The position numbers and the translations under genes are program-made. From Aurifilum marmelostoma (taxonomy: Eukaryota; Ascomycota; Sordariomycetes; Diaporthales; Cryphonectriaceae), in assembly GCA_027559495.1 (NCBI GenBank), contig JAMXSV010000006.1:1302001-1366000 (forward strand): a stretch of 64,000 nucleotides of DNA. Reading direction: 5' to 3'. The notes below the pieces were generated by a model. That model did no database searches, was not told where the DNA came from, and saw only the letters and a program-made list of their open reading frames with translations. Shown here piece after piece: positions 10,751 to 21,866 of the stretch; position 1 is the first letter of the stretch; every line of letters begins with the position of its first letter.

Positions 10751-12595
10751 ATGACAGCCTCCACGAAGATCCTACAGAGGATCGTCCACAATGAAGCCAG
10801 TAAGCCATCACGGATACCAGGTTACGCGGATCCAGCAGTAGCAGTTGCTTGCGCCTGAAACCGCTCCTCAGAGCTTTCGAGATTAACAGCAGCTGACTCT
10901 TCTCTCGTCATTGTCTAGTGGCGACTGACCCGCCTGAGATATACGGCTGGCGCGTCTACCTTCTTGCCTGCAGCGCCTGCTTCGGTGCCATGTCCTTTGG
11001 TTGGGACTCTTCGGTGATCGGAGGTGTGATCACGCTCACACCTTTCATCGAGGACTACAACCTCGGGACGCCAAACTCCCTCGCGGAGCAGAACCTCTCT
11101 GCAAACATCGTTTCTACGCTGCAGGCGGGCTGCTTTGCTGGCGCCCTAGCCGCCTCGCCTCTCACTGACCGCTGGGGTCGCAAGTGGTTACTGGTCGCCT
11201 GCTCCATACTCATCCTCATCGGCGTCATCCTCCAGGCTGCAGCTTCAGGGACCCTCGCGACCATGTACGTTGGCCGCTTCATCAGCGGCGTGGGCGTCGG
11301 TGCCGCAAGCGCGATAAACCCTCTGTACGTGAGCGAGAATGCGCCGCGGGCCATTAGGGGCCTGTTGACGGGCATGTACCAGCTCTTCATCGTGACGGGT
11401 GGCATGATCGCGTTCTGGATTAACTATTCGGTGTCTATCCATTTCAAGGGCGCGTCCATGTACATCTTCCCGCTTGCGATCCAGGCTCTGCCGGCGCTCC
11501 TCCTATGCGTGTGCATGATGCTGTGCAACGAGTCCCCGCGGTGGCTTGCGCGGCAAGACAGGTGGGAGGAGAGTAAGGCTGTGCTGGCGAGGCTCAGGAA
11601 TCTGCCCCAGACACACCCCTATCTCGAGGAGGAATTTCAAGAGATCGTGGACCAGCTTGAACAAGAGAGGCGGTTGATCGGAGACGCCACAGCGTGGAAC
11701 CTTCAGAAGGAAATGTGGACGATCAAGGGGAATCGAAACCGCGCGCTCATCTCCATCTGGCTCATGATCTGGCAGCAGATGACCGGGACCAATGCTATCA
11801 ACACATACGCGCCGACAATCTTCCAAAATCTGGGAATCACCGGCACATCGACATCTCTGTTCAGCACAGGAGTGTACGGCATCGTCAAGTTTATCTCTTG
11901 TTCCATTTTCTTACTCTTCATGGCCGATTCGTTTGGACGCCGGCGGTCGCTTCTCCTCAGCTCCATCTGTCAGGGCATCTGCATGTTCTATATCGGGTTG
12001 TATGTGCGCATCTCGCCTCCCATTTCTGGCGAGCCGGTCTCTCCACAGGGATATGTGGCATTGGTTTGCATTTTTCTCTTCGCAATGTAAGATTGATTCC
12101 TTTCGCGGCCGGCCTTGGCCTACCGAAGAGGACAGCGGGGTTCTGACGATTGAACATAGGTCCTTCCAATTTGGATGGGGTCCAGCTTGCTGGATTTACG
12201 CATCCGAAATCCCCACCGCTCGGCTCAGGTCGATGAACGTCTCATACGCAGCTGCCACGCAGTGGTTGTTCAACTTCGTCGTGAGCAGAGCCGTGCCTAC
12301 AATGCTGAAGACTGTGGGTGCTCATGGCTATGGGTGAGTACATTAGCGCTGTGTCCAGGTATCGGCTCTTCTGCTGACATTCGAGTATAGAACATACCTC
12401 ATATTCGGAAGCTTTTGCTTCACCATGTTCTTCTTCGTTTGGTTCCTGGTTCCGGAAACCAAAGGCCTGTCTCTTGAGGCCATGGACGAGCTGTTCGGTG
12501 TCACGGAAAATAGCAAGACGGACTTGGTCGCAGCGCCTGAGGTAGTGAAGGAGTCCAAAGCGCAAGCAGAAACAGCAGAGGTTGAGGTCCGTTAA
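10751..12595 (+). CDS. MFS sugar / quinate-type transporter (sugar porter family)
   Basis: A 12-TM proton-coupled sugar porter of 531 residues, most like fungal hexose and quinate permeases. Exons: 10751-10799, 10919-12086, 12160-12333 and 12391-12595, all in phase. The tiny first exon supplies MTASTKILQRIVHNEA before MATDPPEIYGWRVYLL. Family signatures: FGWDSSVIGGV in TM1, the loop DRWGRKW, the PESPRW-type loop as NESPRWLARQDR, QQMTGTNAINTYAPTIF in TM7, DSFGRRRS, and the C-terminal sugar-porter signature VPETKGLSLEAMDELF. TM10 keeps GWGPACWIYASEIPTARLRS. The substrate cannot be decided from sequence. The 3' end converges with DPH2, 188 nt away. Confidence 0.9.
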
Positions 12596-12783
12596 GAGCT
12601 GATGCCTCAAGAGCGGTGGCGTGCAGTGTAACAGGAGAGTGGTCCAGGTTTACTTTACCAGGCTTGGTGGCTGTCATAAGAAACCCCTCACAGGTAGCTG
12701 AAGACCACTTAGAAGCGGTCGAGTCCGTACGACTCACAGCACTTGATGGCTAGATTGGGTGATTGTTGTCGGAAACCGCAATA

Positions 12784-14404
12784 TCATCTCGTCTCCGCAT
12801 CCTTGCCCACAGTATAGCCCCTGGCGATACCCCCTCTCCCTTCCTCGATCGTAGCGGCCCGTTCGTCGTCGAAGTCACTTCCGAGGCCCTGCCATGTCCT
12901 TTGCGAACGCAGATACTGGGCTCCAGGGCTGAGGACACCGTTGATCGTGGCCAGCTCCGCTTTTGGCCTTAGAGCTAGAGCTTCCGAGTGATTGGCTGCG
13001 TTCTGGGTTGCATCTTGCTCATCCAGCTGGGCTGCCTTACGCATTGGTCGAGCCGAGTAAACGAGCTTGCCGGTGCGCAGATCAAACACGGGCACGTCCG
13101 ACTCATCCTCATCAACCTCGACACCGCTGTCTCCGGTGGCAGTCTCGTCTAGATTCTGTCCGCCTTCTGCACTTGGTCCGCCTTCCCCCACGGCCTTAAC
13201 ACTCTCAATCCCACCCCACCAGCTCAGGCCCCAAATTCGTTCCTCGTCGGGCATTAGTGCCACTTCCAGCTCAAACGGTGTCAGGACAGGCTGGAAGAAA
13301 CCGGCGTCGTCCTCAACCAGACTGCTCTCCCAGCAGCCGACGATAACCCATCCTTCAATCTCGGAGAAGTTTGCCAGCTTGGCCGGGTTCAGCTTTCCCA
13401 CGACGACAGTGTAGCTCTTTTTCCCAGCTGCAGCTATCTGCTTCCGGATTGCATCAATAGATGACAAATAGTTGGCCACTGACAATGTGTTGACCAAGAT
13501 GCCTATTATGCCGGCTGATGTCAGGTTGAGCAGCTTGGCATACCGGCGGCCCAAGAGGCCTCGTGTCGTGCGTGTCGGGGAGTAGTAGGTGGTGGCATCG
13601 GACTCTTCAGTTGCGAAGATATGAAGAGAGGCAACTCGGGAGGAGAGGGCGAGTAGGAGCGCTGTCGGTGGTGACGAGACATGGAACACGCTATAGTCCT
13701 TAAGACTGATGCCCTCTGCCTCGTCAGCAACAACCTCCTGTTCCTCAGAGTTTATGATGGTTCTATTGGGGATGCTTCCGAGTGGATTGTGTTTTATCCT
13801 CGTGGACAACGACTCAGCATACCCCTTCTCCCGAATGCACCGGTATAGCTCATCGACGTGGTCCTGATACGCAACATCTGCCATCAGCACCACCTTGGCT
13901 CCTTTTTCGGGAAATTCTGCCTCGAAAGACTGTACTGCCGCATCCAGGTCGAGATTGTGTCTGGTGAAGACATAGATGACGGGCAGTCTGGAGGTCGGGG
14001 ACAGACATGACCGGCCATAGTGCACAACGACGTCGGCATCGACATGCTCAGCAGCAATTTCGTCGACACAGCATGCGCTGTAGGAGGTGTCTGCAAGAAT
14101 CCATATCCTCTCCTTCAAGATCGGTGTGTCCACCGCCTCGTGGCCTTCTCTTGCTTCGTCGAGTTCTTTTCCCAACAGCTCAACTACCCTGGGCGCATCG
14201 CCGAGCATATGGTCTGGAAACTGCAGTGCAATCCTCTTCTTGCCCCCCCTCTCGACATTCTTGAGCGGTCCGTTCGACCTCGTAGATCTCTCGAAGCTCA
14301 TCGTCGGACCGCGCATTGACTGAGGTCGTGTCTGGCTTTTGGTATTCGAAGAGATGGTCTTCTGGGGTTGAGAGCACGGGAGCCGCCGTAAGCTCCTCGG
14401 CCAT
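12784..14404 (-). CDS. DPH2: Diphthamide biosynthesis protein 2 (Dph2), one-base frame break near the N-terminus
   Basis: Dph2 pairs with Dph1 in the cytosolic radical-SAM-type [4Fe-4S] complex that makes the first step of diphthamide on translation elongation factor 2. From the ATG at 14404 the frame reads MAEELTAAPVLSTPEDHLFE ... ELREIYEVERTAQECREGG. The rest (RIALQFPDHMLGDAPRVVELL, DTSYSACCVDEIAAEHVDAD, VVHYGRSCLSP, then GWVIVGCWESSLVED, MPDEERIWGLSWWGG and RTWQGLGSDFD) is in the neighbouring frame. The break coincides with a seven-base run (plus-strand C at 14243-14249); one base fewer gives an uninterrupted 539-residue protein of normal Dph2 length. No intron can explain it. Since the pathway is conserved, an assembly error is more likely than a real lesion. 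It diverges from the 15105 gene. Confidence 0.9.
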
Positions 14405-14931
14405 GTTGTCTGTGGAGGGGGTGGAAGGAAGGGGGGCGGATTGTTCGTTGAGGTGGTCTTGTCGTCACAAAGTCGTGTACAGCATCGATCCAGAAGTTTT
14501 GAAGTTTGGAGTTGATGGCGGGGGCGGGGCAGGAAATTTTCAGGTCTCAAAGCAGCGCCGTCGTCATTGGTGGAGGGGCCTGACAGGACGTGGAACCGCT
14601 AATCTCAGGGTCTAGACACCCCCAAAGCTTATAATCAGCCCTATAAGCAAATACTAGGCAGATATTGTATACGGTCACATCGTTACTTTCATAGAGCTTG
14701 TTTTATTGCCCAACCCCACGACACATTACAGTACAGTTGCTACCTTTAAGGACGAAATGGTAGCAATAACCACGAAGAAGGTGGTATAAATCGCTGAAAA
14801 GTATATTTGACTCTCGTTCTAACCAGTGTGGCCTGAACCATCTGGTAACCCCTGCTCGGTGGGTGTCTGCCGATTGGGCCAACAAATCATGTAGGGCGTT
14901 GTTGACTTCGGAGGCGGATGCTTCTCAACGA

Positions 14932-14963
<32 letters not shown>

Positions 14964-15104
14964 GCACGACCCTCGCCTTGTCGCCTTGCCTTGCCTTGCC
15001 TTGTCTCCTCCCTATCATCTGTGTGTGATAACATGAAGCTCATCAAATACTATTTCCCATCCTAAACGGCAATATTCAAACCTCCACCTCCGAACTTCCT
15101 CTAC
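14405..15104. promoter_or_regulatory. Shared divergent promoter region with long T tract
   Basis: 700 nt between DPH2 (minus) and the 15105 gene (plus), so it presumably drives both. It holds a 28-base T run at 14936-14963 and a short CCTTG tandem array at about 14983-15003, close upstream of the plus-strand gene. Poly(dA:dT) tracts commonly exclude nucleosomes; that role here is inference. Confidence 0.5.
14936..14963. repeat. T28 homopolymer
   Basis: Twenty-eight consecutive T residues in the divergent promoter between DPH2 and the 15105 gene. Likely nucleosome-disfavouring; length may be uncertain in assembly. Confidence 0.85.
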
Positions 15105-16464
15105 ATGGAGCCCACGGAGAGCTCGGGGCCTTCAATGGTTCCTTCCCACCCCTCCGTCTCAGCCACCATCTCGCCGGTGTCCCCTCAACCAGGCGACACC
15201 ATGTCTCGCCAGTCGAGCGCTTCAGGCCCTCCGTCACCTCTTCTGCAGCAACCTAGTCAACCCATGGGCAATCTTGACCTGCAGGGCGTGCCCTCAAACT
15301 CCATCTCCTCCCCAGCGCACAACACGGACCACCTCGAAGAAGATGAAAAGACCAGCAGCCGAACGTCCCGTTTCGTCGGCAACATGCTCGTTTCCCGGAT
15401 CGGCCGTGCCTCCTGGCAAAGTCTAGAATCCACTGCCCGCCTCCCCTTCTACCTATCACCCTGGGGCGACAACCACCCTTTTACCTTGCCCAACCTGCGC
15501 AAGCGTGACCTCGCCCTCGCAGGCGTCGCACACTTCGGACTCGACGCACTGGGTGCCAGCGCAGTCACCGTTGTCGAGAGCGCCATGGCCCACGCCGTCT
15601 CTGCTACCGTCGAGCAGACGGCCGACGAGGGGCTCTCCAAGGTGACAGGGAAGATGAGCAAGGGCCACGTCGTGCAGCGCCGGGTCGGTATGAACAGCCT
15701 AACGCTGCGCATCAAGCACAAGCTGATTGGTGAGGCCGCCGAGCTGGTGTTCCAGGGCGTTCGGGACACGGACGACCGCATGGCGTGTGCCAAGGGGGTG
15801 GTTCTGTCCCTACCTGTACGCCTCGGGCCGGGAGCCTCAGATCGCGCGGGCAAAGGACTTCGCCATGGTCCAGCTGTTGACGCCGAGACTGGCGGCAGAC
15901 GCGAGCATCGCGCCGACGCTGCTCTCGTCGTATGTAGACTCGGACACGCCCGTTGTGTCGCCCTTTGGGTGCCTGTGGGAGGATGCGTCTTTCAAGCCTG
16001 GCTTCTCGTATCCCAAGTTCAAGAGAATGGCAATCTTCTTGACCGGCATCTCGCCGTACCGGTACATCACTACACAGTCCGCGTGGTCCCACTCGAGGAT
16101 ACCGAACGAGGCGCGCATCACTTTTCACTTGTTCACGCACGTTCCGGCCATAGTGCTGCCGGTGAGAGACCAGTCGCCTATTATGGCTTGGAATCCATGG
16201 ACGGTAGCGCAGATGCTGGACAAGAAGTCTCGCTATGACGTTCACAAGCATGTAAAAGAATTGCTCGACTTTATCGGCACAGTCATCGACGAGGACGCGG
16301 CACAGAGCAGTCTTGGATCCTCTGAGCATGGTTGGCGCGACGTCATGGAGGGTTGTCTGCATTCCATGCTCAGCGCTGTCCTCAACGTTCCGGATGCCAT
16401 CCGTGAGACCGCCAAAGAGTGCTGTGAGCTAGAGAGAACAGGTGTCGTCGCTTTCAGATACTAG
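15105..16464 (+). CDS. Unrecognised protein with Ser/Pro-rich N-terminus; frame break or micro-intron
   Basis: I do not recognise this family. The first ~85 residues are rich in Ser, Pro and Gln and look disordered. An ordered region follows, including RLPFYLSPWGDNHPFTLPNL, DALGASAVTVVESAMAHAVS and MNSLTLRIKHKLIGEAAELV. At about 15794 the sensible reading moves to the +1 frame and continues as YLYASGREPQIARAKDFAMV through AWNPWTVAQMLDKKSRYDVH to a TAG at 16462. Two models restore the frame: one base fewer in the G5 run 15794-15798 (452 residues, keeping WFCPYLYASGREPQ), or a 43-nt intron 15798-15840 (gtggtt...cctcag; 438 residues). The intron would be very short and has poor signals, so I favour an indel. 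No membrane segment or catalytic motif is obvious. Confidence 0.62.
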
Positions 16465-16544
16465 TCTGCAGGTAGTATCATCTATCTTCGACTAACAAGG
16501 TCCCTTTCAAGTGATGGCCCGAGAGACCTCAGAATTTCAGATGA

Positions 16545-17470
16545 TCACCTGAAGAACTCGCTTGCAAAAGCACCCGATATGTTCCCCGTGATTATCCGCG
16601 AATCGTTCCTGGCTTCTTTAGTTCCAACGCTTACGGCAGGTGCATCGCCATGGAAATCGATATTTCCCGTGAACACCTTTGCCCTATCAAATGCACGCGC
16701 GTATTTGACTGCTGTTCCTGACTGCCTGCTCACCTCCCTCACTGCGGGCTCGTACACCTCCAAGCACGCCTTGAGCATCCGGTTCTGCTCCTTTACCTCA
16801 TTAAGTAGGTTGTCCACGTCCTCTTTAGCAGCCCCTGACGAAGGCACTGACAATGCTTCCATGAAAAGCTCCAAGCCGCGTAACTGACCAGTGATCTTGC
16901 TGAGGGATGAAGCGTAGGTAGATGCAAAGGTGTCGAGGGCATCACGGGTCTGGTTTGCCGTGCGTCTGCGATGCAATATACTGTTAGTGTGCTGGCAATT
17001 TCTGTTCATCCACAATGGGCTCCTCACAGATTGGCAATTCCCAAAGCATCACTCAGTGTCCGCTGGCACTGCGCCAGGTTCTCCTTCAGGAGGCGAATCT
17101 CGCTGTCGTTGAAGTTTAGCCTGAATCGGTCTCGCCAGGCCATATGATTCTCGTCGGAGTGCGAGGTGAACTGGGTAATCCTCGTCGTGAATCTCTCGCA
17201 GACGTTCCTGCAGTAGAGGAGCACCGGCTCCAGGCCCTTCAGGCTGGCCAGCTGGTCCGGAGAGAGAGCTGAGTCTTCATGGCCAGCGAGATCTTCTTCG
17301 AAAGGTTTGATCACATTCTGGAATGCATCCAGCGATGTTTCGAGATCCTTGAGTTTGCTCGGAGCGCGCTTGATCCCCTTGATTGTGTCGTTGAGGGCCT
17401 TGCAACTGTCAAAGGTTAGGCGAGTGATGCCTATCACACTCGCTGTGATACTGAGAGGCTCGATCGGCAT
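16545..17470 (-). CDS. PigL_N-type (fungal STAND N-terminal domain) protein
   Basis: A 287-residue helical protein. Exons are 17470-17028 and 16965-16545 on the minus strand, joined in phase (ALGIANL to RTANQTRDALD). The N-terminus MPIEPLSITASVIGITRLTF is the signature of the fungal STAND N-terminal domain found at the front of many NACHT/NLR-like proteins and in the azaphilone-cluster PigL protein. Long amphipathic helices run through residues ~25-230, with coiled-coil character around NLLNEVKEQNRMLKACLEVY. The last ~50 residues turn Gly/Asn-rich (AKVFTGNIDFHGD, SRIITGNISGAF). It stands alone with no NTPase domain, but its start faces that of a NACHT-ankyrin gene 685 nt away, suggesting a split effector-receptor pair. 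Function is unknown; the family is implicated in signalling or incompatibility by association only. Confidence 0.78.
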
Positions 17471-18155
17471 ATTTCCCAGCTATTTTGGACTTGCAAATAC
17501 TTGAGGTCTGCAAGGTGGTTCTATAGAGTGAAGGGCATGGATGAATTTCTCTACTAAATCCAGAGAACCCTTCAAGCCCCTCTACTGGGTTAATCAAGTA
17601 CGACTCGCTGCAAGCTGACATGTCTGATAAGGCTCGTCGGCGTCAGAAGAATTACCTTCTCAACCCACTCTGAGGAGGGCTCGAGGGGTTGCAATACTGT
17701 GCTACACAGCGCCAATCGTATGATAGGCTGTCCGTCAATGGCTGCGCCGAATCTTCCTGACCTCCAAAAAGGTACAAAAAGGGTACACTATTGACGCCTC
17801 GCTGCAACCTCACCCCTTCTTTGCGAATCTTTTTACCATGTAAGCATCGCTTTATTGGCCATGCTGAGAGGGTTTATGCATGTCCGTCGGGCGAGATGGG
17901 GCGCAGCCTGTGGCCACGGTCCAGGCGATCTGACACTGATGGCTCGTGGACAGCCGGATTTCCAGCTCATTTCCTCGTTGTTCTCATTAAATCGCCCGCG
18001 ATCACGCAAAAGGTATTTTCAAGCTTCGTTCTCTGGCATCGAGTCATCCTATGACAGGCCTATAGAGGCGCCGTTCATGAACTATCGAAAGTCTTGGGCT
18101 CCTTGCTTGATGAGCTCACTTACCTTTGCAATCCTCTCTCTGTTGAGTCGTCAAA
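17471..18155. promoter_or_regulatory. Shared intergenic region of the PigL_N / NACHT-ankyrin pair
   Basis: 685 nt between two divergently oriented starts, likely carrying both promoters. Plus-strand open frames at 17791-18220 overlap the NACHT start out of frame and have no recognisable content. No repeat was noticed. Confidence 0.5.
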
Positions 18156-21100
18156 ATGGAAGACCCTACTACGAGAAAGCGGCGACAAGGCTCCAGCGAC
18201 GTGGATGCCTCCGCTTCTGACACCCAACGATATGCAAGTCGAGCACGTCCAGACCTCGAAACTTCACAAGTCAATGTGGAACGCGCAGAAGCACACGACA
18301 ATGCTCGAATGCAAATGGGGCACATCCACGGCCATATGGCCTATGGCAACTTCAACAATTTCACCTGCAGCAATGTCATCTTCTCCAATGCCGATAATGG
18401 AGACTCCAGCCCTAGCGATATTGATTCGAGAGCAGGCAACTCAAACGTCCTCTCCACAGCCGACAAGCAGAAGCTAACTCAGCTTCTGCATTTCCCACAA
18501 TTGGATGCGCGTCTCATGACCTTGAGAAAAGCACAGTCGAGGACATGCGCATGGTTGGCGAGATCGCGAGACTATACCCGATAGATGAACGGCGAGCATC
18601 TCGAGAAGGGAGATGGCTTCTTCCACCTGAAAGGAAATCCGGGCACGGGAAAATCGATTGCGATGAAATACCTTTATCAGGACGCGAAAGAGAATTTCAG
18701 AAGGGGTCGGAAGACGCATCAGCTGGTTGTGTCTTTTTTCTTCAACGCTCGTGGCAGCGACATGGAGAAATCAACTCTGGGTCTCTATCGCGCCATCACA
18801 CATGCTCTTTTCTCATTGGATCCAAGTCTGAAAGAGGCCTTCGACCGCTACCGAAGTGCCAATTACCTCAACATTCTCCAACAAGGGGAATGGACCAGCG
18901 AACATCTGCAACTTCTCCTTGAGATCTTTGAGGAAGCGCTAAAGCTTCTTGGCAACAAGGGATGTCGTCTGTATTGCTATGTGGATGCCCTCGACGAATG
19001 TCCTGAGAGCCAAGTCAACGAGATGATTTTCAATTTCGAGGAAATTATAGGCAAGGTAGACACTCAGAACCTCCGTGTTTGTTTTTCGAGCAGACTCTAT
19101 CCTCGGATACAAATGAAAACCAGGTCAGTAGTTACCTCATGTATATGTGGTCCAAAAAGTAAGCTTAATAACATCAATACAGGCTCCGCATCAGACTCGA
19201 CAAAGAGCAGAGCCACTCGAACGACATCAAGCTTTTCATCGATGACAGGTTAAAATTTGATGATGGTGTCGACCCAGCTACTATGGCCGATCTAAAAGAT
19301 GAGATACTGGCCAAATCGAGCGGTATCTTTCTGTGGGTCAACCTGGTTGTTTACCAGCTCAACGAGGTGTACCGGAGGGGTGGCACCATCTTTGAAGTAT
19401 GGAATCGCCTGAAAGAGATACCCAAAGCGGCCAAGGAGGCGGAACCACCCAACGGAGCGAGACCTCTCTACGCAATCTTCGAAGATATCATCAAAAGAGA
19501 CAACAGGCACATCCCGCGGCTCGTTCGGCTGGTACAGTTCGTCTACTGTGCTAGAAAGCCACTATCTCCTCAACAGCTCTATATTGCTCTCGGCAATAGC
19601 TATCAAACGCCTTTCGATGCCGCGAAGGTCACGGGCGGAGATATAAGGAGGTCGATTTTGGATGCGTCCAAGGGCCTTGCGGAGATAACAGAGTCCAAAG
19701 AGCCAACCGTGCAGTTCATCCATGAGACTGTGCGAGAGTTCCTCCGGGATGTGGGATTGAAGGCCATCTCTGACGAGTTGGTCGAAGCTGGTGGACACGA
19801 GATGATCAAGATCAGCTGCATGGAACAAATCTGTGCGCCCGTATCAGAACATCTCCCATTGCTTGCTGTCTACTGTGGAAGGGCAAGCGAGAACTCTGGC
19901 ATATTCGGACGCCTCGAAGAAGAAGATGACCAGAAAGCATTTGTGCAGCAAAGCAACGAAAGATTCCCTTTTCTGCAGTACGCGGTGCAAAACGTCTTCT
20001 TTCATGCGGATCAGTCCAAGGCGGCGGGAAATGCCCAAGGTATCTTCCTTGAATCCTTGTCCGCCTCACCCTGGGTTGCCATGCACAACCTATTCCAGCG
20101 ATACCAAACACGCCGCTTTCACTCACCAGGTACTTCGATGCTATACATTTTGTCTTGGCACGGCTGCAGCCACTTGATCGAAGAGCCGACCGTTTCGAAA
20201 GCAGAGTATGCTCGTCGACATCCAGAAGAGCATTTCATTTACCCTCTGGCCTGTGCCATCTACAATCTTCATCTGAACACGGCACGGGCATTGGCCGGCC
20301 TCAGTCCAAAAGAGGATGCTCGAGACATCATTGCTCCACAAAGGAATCGAATTCGCCGGTCACACCCCCTTTGCAAGGAAGTTCTCGAAATCAGAGATTT
20401 TGAATTGCTGGATAGAGTAATAAGGGATGGCCATTGCGGGCCAGGGGCTCGGGGTGAAGTCTTTCATGTGGCGCCAATACAGGTGGTTGATTGTCTCGTG
20501 GGATTCTTGAAGGTGCCAACATTTCCTCAGCTGCCTCCGGATGCCAGGGACGATTCCGAAAAAGCACGCCAACAGAATGATGTATTACCTTTCACTCGCC
20601 ATGCCCTGCATATGAATCCCGGCCTGTTGACGGACACATTCTGGCACTGGCGGGGTCGAATGGTATCGATGTTAGACTATGCCATCAACAGAGAACTCTC
20701 ATGTCTCGTTGACCTCTTTCTGGAATGCTCTGGCTCCAAACAGACCTCTCTGAATCACTATCTCCACCGAGCAGCAGGGAACGGAACACCGAAAATACTC
20801 GAAGACGCAGTACATCGAGGTGCAAAGATAAACTCTCAGGATGAGACTGGGAAAACCGCTCTTCACCATGCTTTGTATCGTCTCAACAGAGACGCGTTGC
20901 GCTGGCTGCTCGAAAGAGGCTCAATAGATATCAGGATCAAAGACCACAAAGGATTGACTGCACTAGAGTCGATAGGGTTTGGGGACACAAGCGACACTCT
21001 GGGTCTCTTCATTGATGCTGGAGCCGACCCTAACACGGTTGTACATTGTGCTATGTTCACCATGTGTAAAATTCGCGACCATTGCCTACCACTCATCAGC

Positions 21101-21658
21101 GCCGCTGTTGCACATAAAGATGCAGCGGGATTTGCTGTCTTGGCATCTGACAAGCGCTGCGACTTGAATGCCCGCGACAGTATCGGTCGGACCCCTTTAG
21201 CATGGTGCTTCGTCGGTGAACATGGGCTACAGCACATTTCTAATGTCCATGGGTTTGAGGCCCTTTGGAGGGATGACAACGTGGATCTCAATTCGAGGGA
21301 CAATTCCGGGTACACCATTTTGGAACATCTCATATTGAATCCTGAACATTCATTAACGAATAATTTCACTGAAGAATTCCTGCTATCTGAAGGACTTGAT
21401 CCGAACCTGGAAACCAGCACAGGACAATCACCCCTGGAGCTGATCATCTCAGTGTACACCTCTAAACATCCGAAAGAGCTTGAGAGTGAACCCCGGACCG
21501 CGGCATCTTGGTTTTTCTTGTACAGGGACCCTCTGCTCAAGCTGACAAGAGCACTGTTAGCAAATGGACGGGTGAGTCGCTCTGTACAGGAACGGTGCTT
21601 GTCAGTCGCTCCTCCAGGACTCCAGAGCTTGATACAGGAGTCCCTGACGAGGTCGTGA
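18156..21658 (+). pseudogene. NACHT-ankyrin STAND (NLR-like) gene with in-frame stop before Walker A
   Basis: Encodes a STAND-class signalling NTPase with C-terminal ankyrin-like repeats, the architecture of fungal NLR-like receptors. Exons run 18156-19123 and 19183-21658 (donor gtcagt, acceptor atacag). Residues 40-80 are Gly/Asn/His-rich (NARMQMGHIHGHMAYGN). The conserved pre-NACHT helix HFPQLDARLMTLRKAQSRTC and WLARSRDYTR is followed by TAG at 18582-18584, then in the same frame MNGEHLEKGDGFFHLKGNPG, Walker A GNPGTGKS, Walker B YVDALDEC and SSRLYPRI. Relatives have a Trp at the stop position, so TGG to TAG is the simplest explanation. The third exon holds WVNLVVYQL, winged-helix-like sequence and ankyrin units (KTALHHALYRLNRDALRWLL). 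No phase-compatible intron removes the stop while keeping conserved residues. Downstream translation from the ATG at 18585 could give a shorter product. Confidence 0.82.
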
Positions 21659-21866
21659 AAGACGTCTGTACGGAAGCATGCCTTGTCACACTTGGTTGCG
21701 TGTAGGGTCAGACTTGTTCTACGCCGACGTTTCTGGTAGACAGACAAATTAAAGAACGATATCTCCTCAACTTTCATCTCGCCTCACCTGATGACAGACT
21801 TGAGAAGTTGGACCAGCATGCGACACAAAGCAACCTCTCTACCAACAGATTCCAAGACACCCCGAC

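Noticed and set aside
1..13000. Secondary-metabolite cluster (reductase, efflux pump, transporter)
   Set aside because: No polyketide synthase, NRPS, terpene cyclase or cluster regulator is present; the genes look like unrelated accessory genes.
18446..18584. Intron removing the in-frame TAG of the NACHT gene
   Set aside because: The only phase-compatible donor (18446) would delete the conserved pre-NACHT helix, and the donor is poor.
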